Shown: positions 26,959-35,742 of the stretch, piece by piece
How the letters are laid out: each line of letters starts with the position of its first letter
Numbering within the stretch: position 1 is the first letter of the stretch
DNA from: an uncultured Desulfomonile sp.
GTDB taxonomy: Bacteria; Desulfobacterota; Desulfomonilia; Desulfomonilales; Desulfomonilaceae
NCBI GenBank assembly: GCA_903896745.1
Contig: CAITZA010000047.1
Location: 1-59,266 of the forward strand
Direction of reading: 5' to 3'
DNA: 59,266 bases
The notes under the pieces: model-generated
Told to the model about the DNA's origin: nothing
The model's input: the letters and a program-made list of their open reading frames with translations, nothing else
The model's database searches: none
Position numbers and translations under genes: made by a program

Positions 26959-28314
26959 TTGACTCCTGGAACTTACTACATAGAAACTTATGGCTGTCAG
27001 ATGAATGTTCACGACTCCGAGATAATGTCGGCCCTCATGGAAAGCATCGACTTCAGTTTAACGACCGATGAGAAGACAGCTGATGTCGTAATCATCAACA
27101 CGTGCGCCATAAGAGGGAAATCACAACACAAAGTTTACAGCGCGCTTGGGCGATTTAGACAAACAAGGAAAAACAACCCCAACCTTGTCATAGTCGTTGC
27201 CGGCTGCGTGGCTCAACAGGAGCGCGAAGCGCTGCTAAAAAAATCTGAGCTTGTGGATCTTGTCCTGGGAACTCACCAGATTGCAGAATTGCCTGTTATG
27301 GTTGAGAAAATCAGACGGGAAAGAGTGCGGATTACAAAAACAGATTTTTCACGAGACGTTCAATCCCTTGGAATAAAGGGTGTTCATCCGAAAAAAAATC
27401 AGGTTTGTTCATTTTTGACAATCATGCAGGGGTGCTCGAATTTTTGCTCGTACTGCGTTGTCCCGTTCACCAGGGGGCCTGAACAAAGCAGGCCTCTAGA
27501 CGAAATACTCGAAGAGGCCCACTGGCTGGTTTCAAACGGAATCAAGGAAATAACTCTGCTAGGGCAAAATGTGAATGCTTACGGTCTCGATCTTGGCAGC
27601 AGAGGCGCCGGTTTTTGTACTCTTCTTGAGTCACTTAACAATATTATAGGATTGCAAAGAATACGATTCACAACTTCTCATCCGAAGGATTTTGATGAAA
27701 ATGTCATAGATGCAATGGCTTCCATGGACAAGGTGTGCGAACATATTCACCTACCCATCCAAAGCGGTTCTGACTCAATACTTGAATCCATGAGAAGAAA
27801 ATATACTAAGAGCGAATATTTTTCCAAGATAGAGGCGTTGCGCGACAAATTACCTGGCGCGGCCATAACAACTGACATAATCGTGGGCTTTCCTGGTGAG
27901 ACGGAACAGGATTTTAGGGACACGATTTCTACTCTTGACCAAATAAAATACGATCAAATTTTTTCGTTCAAATATTCGGTCAGACCGAGAACTGCCGCTG
28001 AGACTTTCCCGGACCATGTTTCCGAAGACATAAAGAAAGACAGGTTAGCTCAGGTTCACGAACTTCAGGACAAAATCACGAGCGAGTATCACAAATCCAT
28101 GGAAGCCTCGACTGTCGAGGTTTTAGTGGAAAAAGATCCTTCAGGACCATCGGGACAGGCTTCCGGGAGAACCAGGACCAACAAAATCGTTAATTTTGAA
28201 TCTCCGATAACGGATCTGGTGGGGTTGACGGTGAAAGTGAGAATATTGGAAGGGCTTAAACATTCCTTACGTGGAAAACTGCTCCAGGAATCCTTAAATA
28301 AGAAGTCTATCTAA
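26959..28314 (+). CDS. miaB: tRNA-2-methylthio-N6-dimethylallyladenosine synthase MiaB
   Basis: A 451-residue methylthiotransferase that adds the methylthio group to i6A37 of tRNAs. The N-terminal UPF0004 domain has ETYGCQMNVHDSE, NTCAIRGK and VAGCVAQQE, giving the three cysteines of the auxiliary cluster. The radical SAM motif CSNFCSYC follows near residue 160, then TTDIIVGFPGET, and a C-terminal TRAM domain (about 375-445). The start is TTG at 26959 with GAAAGG about nine bases upstream; the family N-terminus is matched exactly. Its 3' end overlaps that of the converging glycerate kinase gene by eight bases. Confidence 0.95.
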   Translation: MTPGTYYIETYGCQMNVHDSEIMSALMESIDFSLTTDEKTADVVIINTCAIRGKSQHKVYSALGRFRQTRKNNPNLVIVVAGCVAQQEREALLKKSELVDLVLGTHQIAELPVMVEKIRRERVRITKTDFSRDVQSLGIKGVHPKKNQVCSFLTIMQGCSNFCSYCVVPFTRGPEQSRPLDEILEEAHWLVSNGIKEITLLGQNVNAYGLDLGSRGAGFCTLLESLNNIIGLQRIRFTTSHPKDFDENVIDAMASMDKVCEHIHLPIQSGSDSILESMRRKYTKSEYFSKIEALRDKLPGAAITTDIIVGFPGETEQDFRDTISTLDQIKYDQIFSFKYSVRPRTAAETFPDHVSEDIKKDRLAQVHELQDKITSEYHKSMEASTVEVLVEKDPSGPSGQASGRTRTNKIVNFESPITDLVGLTVKVRILEGLKHSLRGKLLQESLNKKSI

Positions 28315-29485
28315 TCTGTTGTTTATTTGCGCCAATTGAGAGCGTCATCCCTGCCCGAAGCATAAGACCTGATCTGAAGGCCGCTTTTTCTATTAGTTTT
28401 TCGGCCTGAAACAGGCAATCTTCCAGGCTTATCGGTCCGGGAGCGATACTGGCAATCGCGTGAATACCGTTTCGCAGGATGTTTTCGGCGCCTTCTCCCA
28501 GACTACCTGATAAACAGATAGCGACTTTATCATATTTTTTGGCCAACTCTCCCACCCCCGATGGCGCCTTGCCAAACGATGTCTGGCTATCTGTCCGTCC
28601 TTCTCCAGTAACTATGAGATCCGCTTCCCTAACAAGATTTTCCATTCCGGTGGCCTCCAGCACTATCTGGACACCCGGCTTGAGAACTGCGTCCGTAAAA
28701 AACAATAGGCCGGCGCCCATTCCTCCAGCGGCTCCAGCTCCGGGAATGTTGGCCACATCTCGCCCCGTTGTTGCAAAAGCTATTTTAGCGAAATTCATCA
28801 ACGCGCTATCTAGTTCACTGATCATCTCCGGAGTGGCGCCCTTTTGTGGACCGTAGATTACAGAAGCTCCATTCGGTCCATACAGGGGGTTGTCAACGTC
28901 ACACGCAACCGTTATCTGTGTCATTTTGAGGCGAGGATCTACCTGTGAAAGGTCAATCCTGTGAAGATTTTTCAGCGCCGCTCCTCCTGGAGGAAGACTC
29001 TCACCAGCCTTGTTCATGAACCTGAAGCCAAGAGCTTCAGCCATTCCCGCGCCCCCATCGTTTGTGGCGCTCCCCCCAAGTCCCAGAATAATTTTCATGT
29101 ACCCTCGATCCATCGCCACTCTGATAAGCTGACCTACGCCGAATGAAGATGTCACTCGAGGGTTCCGTTTCGTCTCGAGAACCAGACTCAACCCTGAAGC
29201 CGCAGCCATTTCAATGACTGCGGTTTGCCCATCTCCCAAGACACCCCAAACAGATTGAACCGCAGCCCCATCGGGCCCTCTGACCCACGACTGAAAAACC
29301 CTTCCACCAGTGGCGCAAACCATCGCCTCAACTGTTCCCTCTCCCCCATCGGCAATCGGGATTTTGTGAATTGATGCTCCCTCAAAAACTCTGACAAGTC
29401 CTTTTTCCATCGCATTGGCTACCTGAGTTGAAGACAGGCTTCCCTTATATGAGTCAGGGGCAATAAGTATTTGCATGTTCTTCAT
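28307..29485 (-). CDS. glxK: Glycerate 2-kinase (GarK/GlxK family)
   Basis: About 392 residues. It phosphorylates glycerate with ATP to 2-phosphoglycerate and links glyoxylate or serine carbon to lower glycolysis. Family hallmarks are IAPDSYKGSLSS at the N-terminus, PIADGGEGTVEAM, GLGGSATNDGGAGMAEALG, CDVDNPLYGPNGA, GAGAAGGMGAGLLFF and VTGEGRTDSQTSFGKAP. The ATG at 29485 (MKNMQ) gives the usual start; a 13-residue longer form from 29524 is possible. The gene ends inside the last codons of miaB on the other strand, an eight-base tail-to-tail overlap. Confidence 0.92.
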   Translation of the reverse strand: MKNMQILIAPDSYKGSLSSTQVANAMEKGLVRVFEGASIHKIPIADGGEGTVEAMVCATGGRVFQSWVRGPDGAAVQSVWGVLGDGQTAVIEMAAASGLSLVLETKRNPRVTSSFGVGQLIRVAMDRGYMKIILGLGGSATNDGGAGMAEALGFRFMNKAGESLPPGGAALKNLHRIDLSQVDPRLKMTQITVACDVDNPLYGPNGASVIYGPQKGATPEMISELDSALMNFAKIAFATTGRDVANIPGAGAAGGMGAGLLFFTDAVLKPGVQIVLEATGMENLVREADLIVTGEGRTDSQTSFGKAPSGVGELAKKYDKVAICLSGSLGEGAENILRNGIHAIASIAPGPISLEDCLFQAEKLIEKAAFRSGLMLRAGMTLSIGANKQQIR

Positions 29486-29812
29486 ATTCTTTATTTGTTT
29501 TCTCTCGGAATTTGATTGGATCATGAAAGCTTTTCACGTCGGGGGAAATTTTTGCAGGGTTTTGTATTTGGGATTTCCAGAAGCAGGCATTTTCTGTTAA
29601 AACATAAAAAGAAGCCCGACCGATGGGGTCGAGCTGGGAGACGCCGTCAAGCGGCCGGGCTCACTAAATTGAAAGGCCGTGTGGACAGTGGGTTCTCTTA
29701 ACCTGTGCTAGCTGTGATCCGGATGTTTATTAATTTTTCAACGGTTGTGATCTCCGGATCGTGTGTTTGAGTTCCCTTACTGCTCACCGGCCTGACAAAA
29801 CCAGTTTACTGT
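29486..29812. other. Intergenic region between glycerate kinase and outer-membrane protein 1
   Basis: 327 bases. It contains the terminator of the outer-membrane protein gene (29606-29635) and, nearer the kinase, the space for the kinase promoter. Nothing else is recognisable. Confidence 0.5.
29606..29635 (-). terminator. Intrinsic terminator of outer-membrane protein 1
   Basis: On the minus strand AGCTCGACC pairs with GGTCGGGCT (one G-T pair) followed by TCTTTTT. It lies about 180 bases after the stop. Its 3' arm, GGTCGGGCT, closely resembles that of the terminator of the paralogous gene near 56.98 kb. Confidence 0.8.
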
Positions 29813-30877
29813 TTAGAATATGAATCCTAGTTCAGCAAAACCGCCATCTATCGTGTAGTTTAGAGCGTAATCCAGCTGATTCTTGTTTTGATTGATATAT
29901 CTGTAGCCACCTTTCAGATAACCCCATCTTCCATAATTAAGGGGTATTGAGTATCGGCCACCAAGTTGAACGTCCCAGGCGGTCACATTGTCGGCAAACA
30001 TCGCTGTGGCTCTGTTGTCGAAGGAGAAGGTCCCTCCGGTAGAGGAAGTCATCACACATTTCTGGAGCTCAAGCCCTACAGAAACAGTGTCCATGCTTTT
30101 GCTGAAAGTGTTGGCTTGCCATCCGCAGTTAATGCATCCCGCATCAATCCTGTCGTCTGTGTGCATCCAGCCACCAAAAACACTTAGCATGGTGTTGCAG
30201 GTTTTGATCGCGTCGTAGAGTAAGCCAACCTGATAGTAACCGTGCTGCCAGCGCGTTGTGATCATATTGCCATTGTTGTAAAGATAGGGGGTGTAACTTC
30301 CCTGTGTGAATCCAAAGTAAAAGGAGTCCTGGACCCAGCCGCCACCCTTGGTTTCGTTGCCAAGCGCCCAGAATCTCACCGACCAGCGTGGTCTGAACTG
30401 ATAGCGAGCGTCAACTGCAGGCAAGACCTGGTAGCCTGGAAGCTGTAGGCTGTCGGAGAAACTCGGGTTATTGTTGAATCCTGAGTAATAGCCCCACCAC
30501 CAGTTCTGGTTCATATTCGGCCACGAAATGTTTCCACGAAGTCTTGCAAACAAGGCCTGAGCGCCTATCTGCCATTGTCCGACCTGTGGCGTAGGGAGAA
30601 TACAGGTTGGTGGTTGAAACCCGGGTGAACAAATTGTTTGGATAGGTGGTTTGACTTTTGTTATGAGGGCCGGTGGCGCCCCATAATAAGAGGCGCCTGC
30701 GGTGCGCCGGGCTTTGGTCGGTTGAACAATCGGGGTCGTCGCTGCGCTTGTTTGATTCGGCTTGAGCAGAATTTCAAGCGATTCATCAGGCCCTGCTGCC
30801 CAACAAACATTAAAAAGACAGGTTGATACTAAAATAACTAGACATACCAACGGCGTAAAAGGGATTCTTCTCAACAT
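29813..30877 (-). CDS. Outer-membrane beta-barrel-type protein, paralogue 1
   Basis: A 354-residue exported protein. The signal peptide covers about residues 1-28 (MLRRIPF, hydrophobic core, CWA-A). A low-complexity Pro/Thr/Ala linker follows up to about residue 95. The rest alternates polar and aromatic residues in short strands and ends with GGFAELGFIF, a C-terminal Phe as needed for Bam-dependent insertion into the outer membrane. It has the same layout and ending as the protein encoded at 57.1-58.1 kb: FARLRG/FARVHG, a run of strands such as YQFRPRWSVRFW, then LKGGYRY. GGGAGGAAGGG precedes the ATG. The family is not one I can name; porin or surface protein is inferred. Confidence 0.8.
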   Translation of the reverse strand: MLRRIPFTPLVCLVILVSTCLFNVCWAAGPDESLEILLKPNQTSAATTPIVQPTKARRTAGASYYGAPPALITKVKPPIQTICSPGFQPPTCILPTPQVGQWQIGAQALFARLRGNISWPNMNQNWWWGYYSGFNNNPSFSDSLQLPGYQVLPAVDARYQFRPRWSVRFWALGNETKGGGWVQDSFYFGFTQGSYTPYLYNNGNMITTRWQHGYYQVGLLYDAIKTCNTMLSVFGGWMHTDDRIDAGCINCGWQANTFSKSMDTVSVGLELQKCVMTSSTGGTFSFDNRATAMFADNVTAWDVQLGGRYSIPLNYGRWGYLKGGYRYINQNKNQLDYALNYTIDGGFAELGFIF

Positions 30878-30910
30878 ACCCTTCCTCCCAGCTCAAAATG
30901 TTGAAATTCC

Positions 30911-30938
30911 CTTTATCTGTTGGATTAATTTCTGTCAA
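30911..30938 (-). promoter_or_regulatory. Candidate promoter of outer-membrane protein 1
   Basis: On the minus strand TTGACA (30933-30938) is followed after 16 bases by ATAAAG. It lies 34 bases before the start codon. The paralogous gene at 58.1 kb has a promoter of the same design. Confidence 0.5.
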
Positions 30939-31168
30939 GCAAAAAAGATATGTTTTTATCAATAGGTTAAATTTATTTTCAAGAAACAGGTCTATGCTCT
31001 TACAAAGCAATCGGTTTCAAACCATTGTAATACATACATAATACCATGACTAATACTGACACAGACAGCGCGCATTTCTATCGCGTCTACGCCGTATTGA
31101 CAGGCCTGAAAAAATGTATTATTGCTATCTAACCATAACTACTAATGTTTCTCGTTTTTTGTCCAGCG

Positions 31169-31185
31169 CCTGACCTGAGGTCAGG
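31169..31185. promoter_or_regulatory. Palindrome upstream of dacB (G+C-rich)
   Basis: CCTGACCT-G-AGGTCAGG is a perfect 8-bp inverted repeat around one base, 53 bases before the dacB start. It looks like an operator for a dimeric regulator. Confidence 0.5.
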
Positions 31186-31192
31186 TATCAAT

Positions 31193-31209
31193 ATATGTTA
31201 TTAACATAT
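31193..31209. promoter_or_regulatory. Palindrome upstream of dacB (A+T-rich)
   Basis: ATATGTTA-T-TAACATAT is a perfect 8-bp inverted repeat around one base. Its centre is 24 bases from that of the neighbouring G+C-rich palindrome, and it lies 29 bases before the start codon, overlapping any promoter or the 5' end of the message. Confidence 0.5.
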
Positions 31210-31238
31210 TGTTTTATTTGAACAACAAGGCAATAAAC

Positions 31239-32765
31239 ATGATATCATCAGTTAATCATCAGACTTCTATTCCGATTACCAAAATGGATTGCAATCGCAA
31301 TTCAACGCGCAGCCCAGAGAAAACTCGATATGTTAGCATTATACTATATCTTATTAATATCTTGACATTATTTCATGTTATTAATTTTTACGCATACGCG
31401 CAGACGCCTGCCTTTAATCGTGAGCTTAAATCAATAATTGATAGAGAACTTCAAGATGACATGCTTGTTTCGGTCCGTGTTTCGGAATTGGGTTCCGGGT
31501 CGGTTTTAATGGAAATGAATCCTGACTTGCCTCTCGTTCCAGCATCAACGATGAAGGTTGTGACGAGCGCGTGCGCGCTGAGCGCCTTAGGGGCTGATTT
31601 CTGTTTTCCAACTACTGTTTATGCGGATGGAATGAAAGGCTCTTCAGTAGAAAATCTGTACGTTAAGGGAACCGGGGACCCCCATTTTGTGACAGAAGAC
31701 CTTTTCCTGCTGGCGCGCATGATCAAGGACAGGGGGTTGCTAGAGGTGCGCGGTTCCATAGTGGTTGATGATTCCTTTTTTCTGCCTGGAAAGCCACTAG
31801 ATGAGAACGAGGATCTTGGCATACGCGCCTACCATGCGCCCTACAGCGCATTGTCCCTAAATTTTAATTCCCTCAAGGTGTTGGCGATTCCGGCCACGAA
31901 TGTGGGGCATTCGGCGAGGGTAATTCTGGATCCTGCGAGTCAGTTCGCTTCACTCAAATCGAATGTCAGAACTGTTGAGGGTTCTAGGGCCGGTCAGTTG
32001 GAGATCAACAAAACAATTGACGCGTCCGAGCGCGAAACAATATCGGTAAGTGGTTCCATCGGTGTGGAAGCGCAGGCGAGAGGAAGGTACGTGAATATAT
32101 CTAATCCTTCCGTGTATTTTGGTTATACATTGAAAGAATTTTTACAGCGTGAAGGAATCAAGTTCAATGGCGCAATCACAAGATCAAGAGTTAATGATTC
32201 TGCGACATTGATCTGCGAATACACCTCCAAACCTGTTAGTTCTGTAGTTTACTGGCTCAATAAATTTAGCAATAACTTCATGGCTGAACAAATTTGTCTG
32301 ACATTGGGAGCGAAAGCATACGGAGTCCCGGGCACAAGAGAAAAGGGTCTGGATGTTCTCAAGCGCTATCTGCTCAACTGCGGAGTTCCTGAATCGAATT
32401 TTTCTCTTTCGGACGCTTCTGGGTTGTCTCGAGGCAACAAGGTAAGCGCGTCAGTCCTTGTGAAAGTTCTTCAGGTTGCAGTTGGCGACTTCAATTATGG
32501 CCCCGAATATTTGTCATCCTTCGCAGTTTCGGGTGTGGATGGCACTCTAAAGGACAAGTTTAATGATGATTCCATGCGTCGCAGGATAAGGGCCAAGACG
32601 GGCACATTGAGAGGCGTTAGCGCCCTGGCGGGATACGGGGTGGCCAGAGACGGTAAGATACTCGTCTTCTCAGTGATTGTTAATTCAACCAAGGCAAAGG
32701 GGTTTCTGGATCAGGCGGAAAAAATAACTCGCGCGATCCTGAATACCAAGTTTGATAAAAAATAG
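31239..32765 (+). CDS. dacB: D-alanyl-D-alanine carboxypeptidase/endopeptidase, PBP4 (DacB) family
   Basis: A 508-residue periplasmic class C penicillin-binding protein that trims or cuts peptidoglycan peptides. A signal-like hydrophobic segment ending in YAYAQ lies at about residues 30-56. The active-site SxxK is PASTMKV. The second motif, SNN in KFSNNFMAEQ, and the third, KTG in RAKTGTLRGVSALAGY, are in place, with the PBP4-specific insert between the first two (VEGSRAG, GSIGVEA). ATG 31239 is preceded by AAGG; TTG 31209 and ATG 31284 are alternatives. Two palindromes just upstream suggest regulation. The 3' end overlaps a terminator that serves gltX. Confidence 0.9.
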   Translation: MISSVNHQTSIPITKMDCNRNSTRSPEKTRYVSIILYLINILTLFHVINFYAYAQTPAFNRELKSIIDRELQDDMLVSVRVSELGSGSVLMEMNPDLPLVPASTMKVVTSACALSALGADFCFPTTVYADGMKGSSVENLYVKGTGDPHFVTEDLFLLARMIKDRGLLEVRGSIVVDDSFFLPGKPLDENEDLGIRAYHAPYSALSLNFNSLKVLAIPATNVGHSARVILDPASQFASLKSNVRTVEGSRAGQLEINKTIDASERETISVSGSIGVEAQARGRYVNISNPSVYFGYTLKEFLQREGIKFNGAITRSRVNDSATLICEYTSKPVSSVVYWLNKFSNNFMAEQICLTLGAKAYGVPGTREKGLDVLKRYLLNCGVPESNFSLSDASGLSRGNKVSASVLVKVLQVAVGDFNYGPEYLSSFAVSGVDGTLKDKFNDDSMRRRIRAKTGTLRGVSALAGYGVARDGKILVFSVIVNSTKAKGFLDQAEKITRAILNTKFDKK

Positions 32766-32790
32766 GACAATCGAAACTATCGATTGTCCT
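32755..32790 (-). terminator. Intrinsic terminator of gltX overlapping the dacB stop
   Basis: AGGACAATCGA pairs perfectly with TCGATTGTCCT (11 bp, five-base loop). On the minus strand it is followed by ATTTTTTATC, so it terminates gltX; on the plus strand there is no T run. The T run lies over the last codons of dacB. Confidence 0.8.
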
Positions 32791-32817
32791 ACCCTGATTT
32801 TGAGCCAGATAAAAATT

Positions 32818-34323
32818 CTATTTATTTACCAAGCCTTTAGCCGATCTTAATCTATTGACCACCCTTGTCTTTCCAACAATGTCCAGTAGCTCAAACAGTC
32901 CCGGGCCTACGGAAGAACCGGAAACCGCCGTCCTGGCAGCGTTGATAATCAACCCGGCCTTAATTTCTTTCTTATCTGCAAAAGACCGGAACACTTCCTC
33001 AAGGGCGCTCGAATTATAATCCTCAAGCTGTTCAATCTCATCAGCAAGTTCTGGTAGAAAAAAAGCAAGGCGGTCGTCGCATTTCAGATTTTTCTTCACA
33101 GCTTTTTCATCGAACTCAAAATCATCGCTGAAATAGGCTCTACCCCTGGATGAAAAGTCTTCCAGCGTCAAGAAACGTGATCTAATCAAATCAATGGTTT
33201 TCTGAAACCATTGTTTTTGACCGGTTTCGTAAGACTCGTTCCATAGCTCTTTGGCAACCAGTTCTTCTTTCACGTACGGGAAAAGCTCTTCGATAGGCAT
33301 GGTTCTAAGATAAGTCGAATTGAAATGAATAGCTTTAGGGTCTGTCCAATTTTTGGAGTCCCCTGGGGTATAGTTGAAGATGGAGTTGGCCCTGTTTATA
33401 CGACTAAGATCAAATGCTTTAATCAGCTCGTCCCTTGAAAAAAATTCCTGTCCATCAGGACCCGACCAACCCAGAAGCGCCATAAAATTACACAGGGCCC
33501 AAGGAAGGAATCCCCTGTTTTTATAATATGCTATTGTAACAGACTCACCATGAACCCTCTTGGAGAGCTTGGCTTTCTTGTTATCCAGAGTCAGCGGCAT
33601 GTGGGCAAATATAGGGGGAACAACACCCAGGGCCTCATAGATCAGAACCTGTTTTGGGGTATTAGCAAGCCCGTCAGCGCCTCTGATGACATGGCTGATC
33701 CTATCCAGGGTGTCATCAACGGCGTTTGAGAGAATATAAAGTGGAGAGCCGTCCGAGCGTAATATTACGAAGTCTTCTATGTCAGCGGCCCTTTTTTCCA
33801 TGCGACCATAGACAGCGTCATCAAAAACTATTGTTGAGTCGGAATCTCGCGGGACTTTAAACCTTACTACGAAAGAATCATTGTTTCTTAATCTGTTTTC
33901 AATTTCATCCTGGTCAAGTTTGCGGCATCGACCATCATACATGAAGGCGACTTTTTGTTTTTCAGCATCATTACGTTGAGCCTCCAGGTCTTCTTTCGAG
34001 CAGAAACACCTGTAAGCGTTCCCAGTAGCCAAAAGTCCGGATGCCGCCTCCGAATGTTTTTTCAGGTTATGCGACTGAAAATACGGCCCTTCGTCCCAAT
34101 TCAGACCTAGCCAATGAAGGCCATCGAGAATTTCCTGGACTGATTCGGTTGTGGAACGCTCAGCGTCCGTATCTTCTATCCTGAGGATAAACACACCGTC
34201 ATTTTTTCTGGCCCATAGCCAGTTATAGAGAGCTGTCCGGGCGCCCCCCAAATGTAAATATCCTGTTGGCGATGGCGCAAATCGCACCCGTGTCTGAACT
34301 GCATTACTTGATTGATCGTTCAT
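32818..34323 (-). CDS. gltX: Glutamyl-tRNA synthetase
   Basis: A 501-residue class Ib synthetase that charges tRNA-Glu (and possibly tRNA-Gln). The HIGH-type motif is in RFAPSPTGYLHLGGARTALYNWL, the Glu-binding RIEDTD follows, and the KMSKS equivalent is KLSKR in NKKAKLSKRVHGES, where an extra Val sits between KR and HG. Length and ending are normal. ATG 34323 was chosen; it lies 11 bases after the stop of the hydrolase gene, which suggests translational coupling because there is no strong ribosome site of its own. A terminator follows at 32755-32790. Confidence 0.96.
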   Translation of the reverse strand: MNDQSSNAVQTRVRFAPSPTGYLHLGGARTALYNWLWARKNDGVFILRIEDTDAERSTTESVQEILDGLHWLGLNWDEGPYFQSHNLKKHSEAASGLLATGNAYRCFCSKEDLEAQRNDAEKQKVAFMYDGRCRKLDQDEIENRLRNNDSFVVRFKVPRDSDSTIVFDDAVYGRMEKRAADIEDFVILRSDGSPLYILSNAVDDTLDRISHVIRGADGLANTPKQVLIYEALGVVPPIFAHMPLTLDNKKAKLSKRVHGESVTIAYYKNRGFLPWALCNFMALLGWSGPDGQEFFSRDELIKAFDLSRINRANSIFNYTPGDSKNWTDPKAIHFNSTYLRTMPIEELFPYVKEELVAKELWNESYETGQKQWFQKTIDLIRSRFLTLEDFSSRGRAYFSDDFEFDEKAVKKNLKCDDRLAFFLPELADEIEQLEDYNSSALEEVFRSFADKKEIKAGLIINAARTAVSGSSVGPGLFELLDIVGKTRVVNRLRSAKGLVNK

Positions 34324-34334
34324 GAGAGAAAATT

Positions 34335-34973
34335 TCACACTCCAGCCGTCGGATCTAGTATTATAACCGGTTTCTTGGAGATACTCCCAAATTCGTTCCG
34401 GTTCTCGAAGGTTCCCACTATATCTCCACAATGCATCGGCACCACATAGTCAGTATTTATCATAGAGGCGGCTTCACCTGCCTGTTTCACGGTCATGGTG
34501 TAAGTGCCTCCGACCGGCAACAGGGCTACGTTTGCCCTGACCTCGGCCATTTCCGGAATCTTGTCGGTATCGCCGCTGTGATAGATTCGAACTCCGTCAA
34601 TCTCGACAACATAACCTAACCATCCGTTTTTTTGGGGATGGAAGTCTTTGTCTATATTGTATGCCGGGTATGCTTCGACATTGATGTCACCAACATTAAT
34701 TGATTGGCCTGGCCTAATTTCCCTGAATGACGCTCCAAAATTGGCCTTGCAATCCGCTGGACCTATAATTACGGTTGAAGGCTTCCGAATCAGGGCTATG
34801 TCTTCAATAGACAGGTGGTCAAAATGACTGTGCGTTATACAAACAAGGTCCGCTGGTTTTGGATTTTTAAGTTTCCACGGGTCAATGTAAACAGTTGCTT
34901 TTTCTCCATCAATTCTGAAGCTGGCATGGCCCAGCCAGACTATTTTTTCTTTGATAAAGGACTCGAGATTCAT
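34335..34973 (-). CDS. Metallo-beta-lactamase-fold hydrolase, UlaG-like
   Basis: A 212-residue protein. The opening IVWLGHASFRIDG and DPWKLKNPKPADLVCITHSHFDHLS, then YHSGDTDKIPEM and VPMHCGD, give the metal ligands of the metallo-beta-lactamase fold in the UlaG/UPF0173 type. Such proteins hydrolyse lactones, phosphodiesters or other small substrates with a two-metal site. The substrate is unknown. It is directly upstream of gltX with an 11-base gap and probably shares its transcript. Confidence 0.85.
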   Translation of the reverse strand: MNLESFIKEKIVWLGHASFRIDGEKATVYIDPWKLKNPKPADLVCITHSHFDHLSIEDIALIRKPSTVIIGPADCKANFGASFREIRPGQSINVGDINVEAYPAYNIDKDFHPQKNGWLGYVVEIDGVRIYHSGDTDKIPEMAEVRANVALLPVGGTYTMTVKQAGEAASMINTDYVVPMHCGDIVGTFENRNEFGSISKKPVIILDPTAGV

Positions 34974-35174
34974 TTTATTTCTCTCCCAATAAGGTTAGTT
35001 AAGATTCGTTCTTCATCAGGAATTATTTTTGCAAAAAGAGACATGAATATGTTCATGACCAAAAACTGTTTTTTGTTTAAACTATACCCCAGAAAATTGT
35101 TGGATACTTGCTTCAGCATCGAAAAAAATCCTAAATGAGAGCATCACCTCGTTTTGCTCAGAGTTGGAGTTACA

Positions 35175-35492
35175 ATGAGAGAAAAAAACCAGCGAAAAAA
35201 AAACTTTCCAGAAACCGTTACACGCTCTAACAACGACATGAAAATGATAATTACCGGCCTGGGAATAGTCGCGCTTTTCATCCTCATTGGTTACATCAGC
35301 CTGGAATCAAATATGAGGGAAACCAAACCGAAAAACAGGGGGCCAGTGAAGGACCCCAAAAAGTTTGGTCTTCTCGAGAAGAATTGCTCCAGGCATTTTT
35401 TGGTTTCGCTGGCCCTCGGCGTCAGACTCCCGCCGGGGCAAAATGCCATCGCACAGTGTCCTGAGAAGAGGAACAAACTCAGTCTTGCATGA
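35175..35492 (+). CDS. Small single-helix membrane protein, unknown
   Basis: A 105-residue frame. A basic N-terminus (MREKNQRKKNF) is followed by one hydrophobic helix (MIITGLGIVALFILIGYI, about residues 28-45) and a polar, basic C-terminus with two cysteines. A GGAG lies about eight bases upstream of the ATG at 35175. I recognise no family. The C-terminal third is of ordinary composition and might be chance read-through of a shorter real gene. Confidence 0.4.
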   Translation: MREKNQRKKNFPETVTRSNNDMKMIITGLGIVALFILIGYISLESNMRETKPKNRGPVKDPKKFGLLEKNCSRHFLVSLALGVRLPPGQNAIAQCPEKRNKLSLA

Positions 35493-35742
35493 AAATGTTT
35501 CATGACTCAGGAATTCTCGGCGAATTCAAACAGTCGCATAAAAAACCCATCAGACGGGCTTATCGGGATGTCCTGGCCGTTACCTGACGGGGTTCAAAAG
35601 AGCGATAGTTTAGTATATAGTAACCGAAGAGGGTTGAAAATAAAAATCTTAAAAGTTATTCAAGGCATAACTGGCAAACATTTCGTTCGAATTGACTGAA
35701 ACTTCTCTATTGCGGACAATTTCTGAAAGGGGATCAATATAA

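Larger units (their letters stand above)
30878..31238. other. Divergent regulatory region between outer-membrane protein 1 and dacB
   Basis: 361 bases holding the promoter of the outer-membrane gene (30911-30938) and, near dacB, two perfect palindromes (31169-31185 and 31193-31209). The middle is AT-rich with no recognisable gene. Confidence 0.6.

Noticed and set aside
35502-35699. A 65-codon frame between the single-helix protein and the DUF502 gene
   Set aside because: No ribosome site, no hydrophobic or family pattern; composition like spacer DNA.
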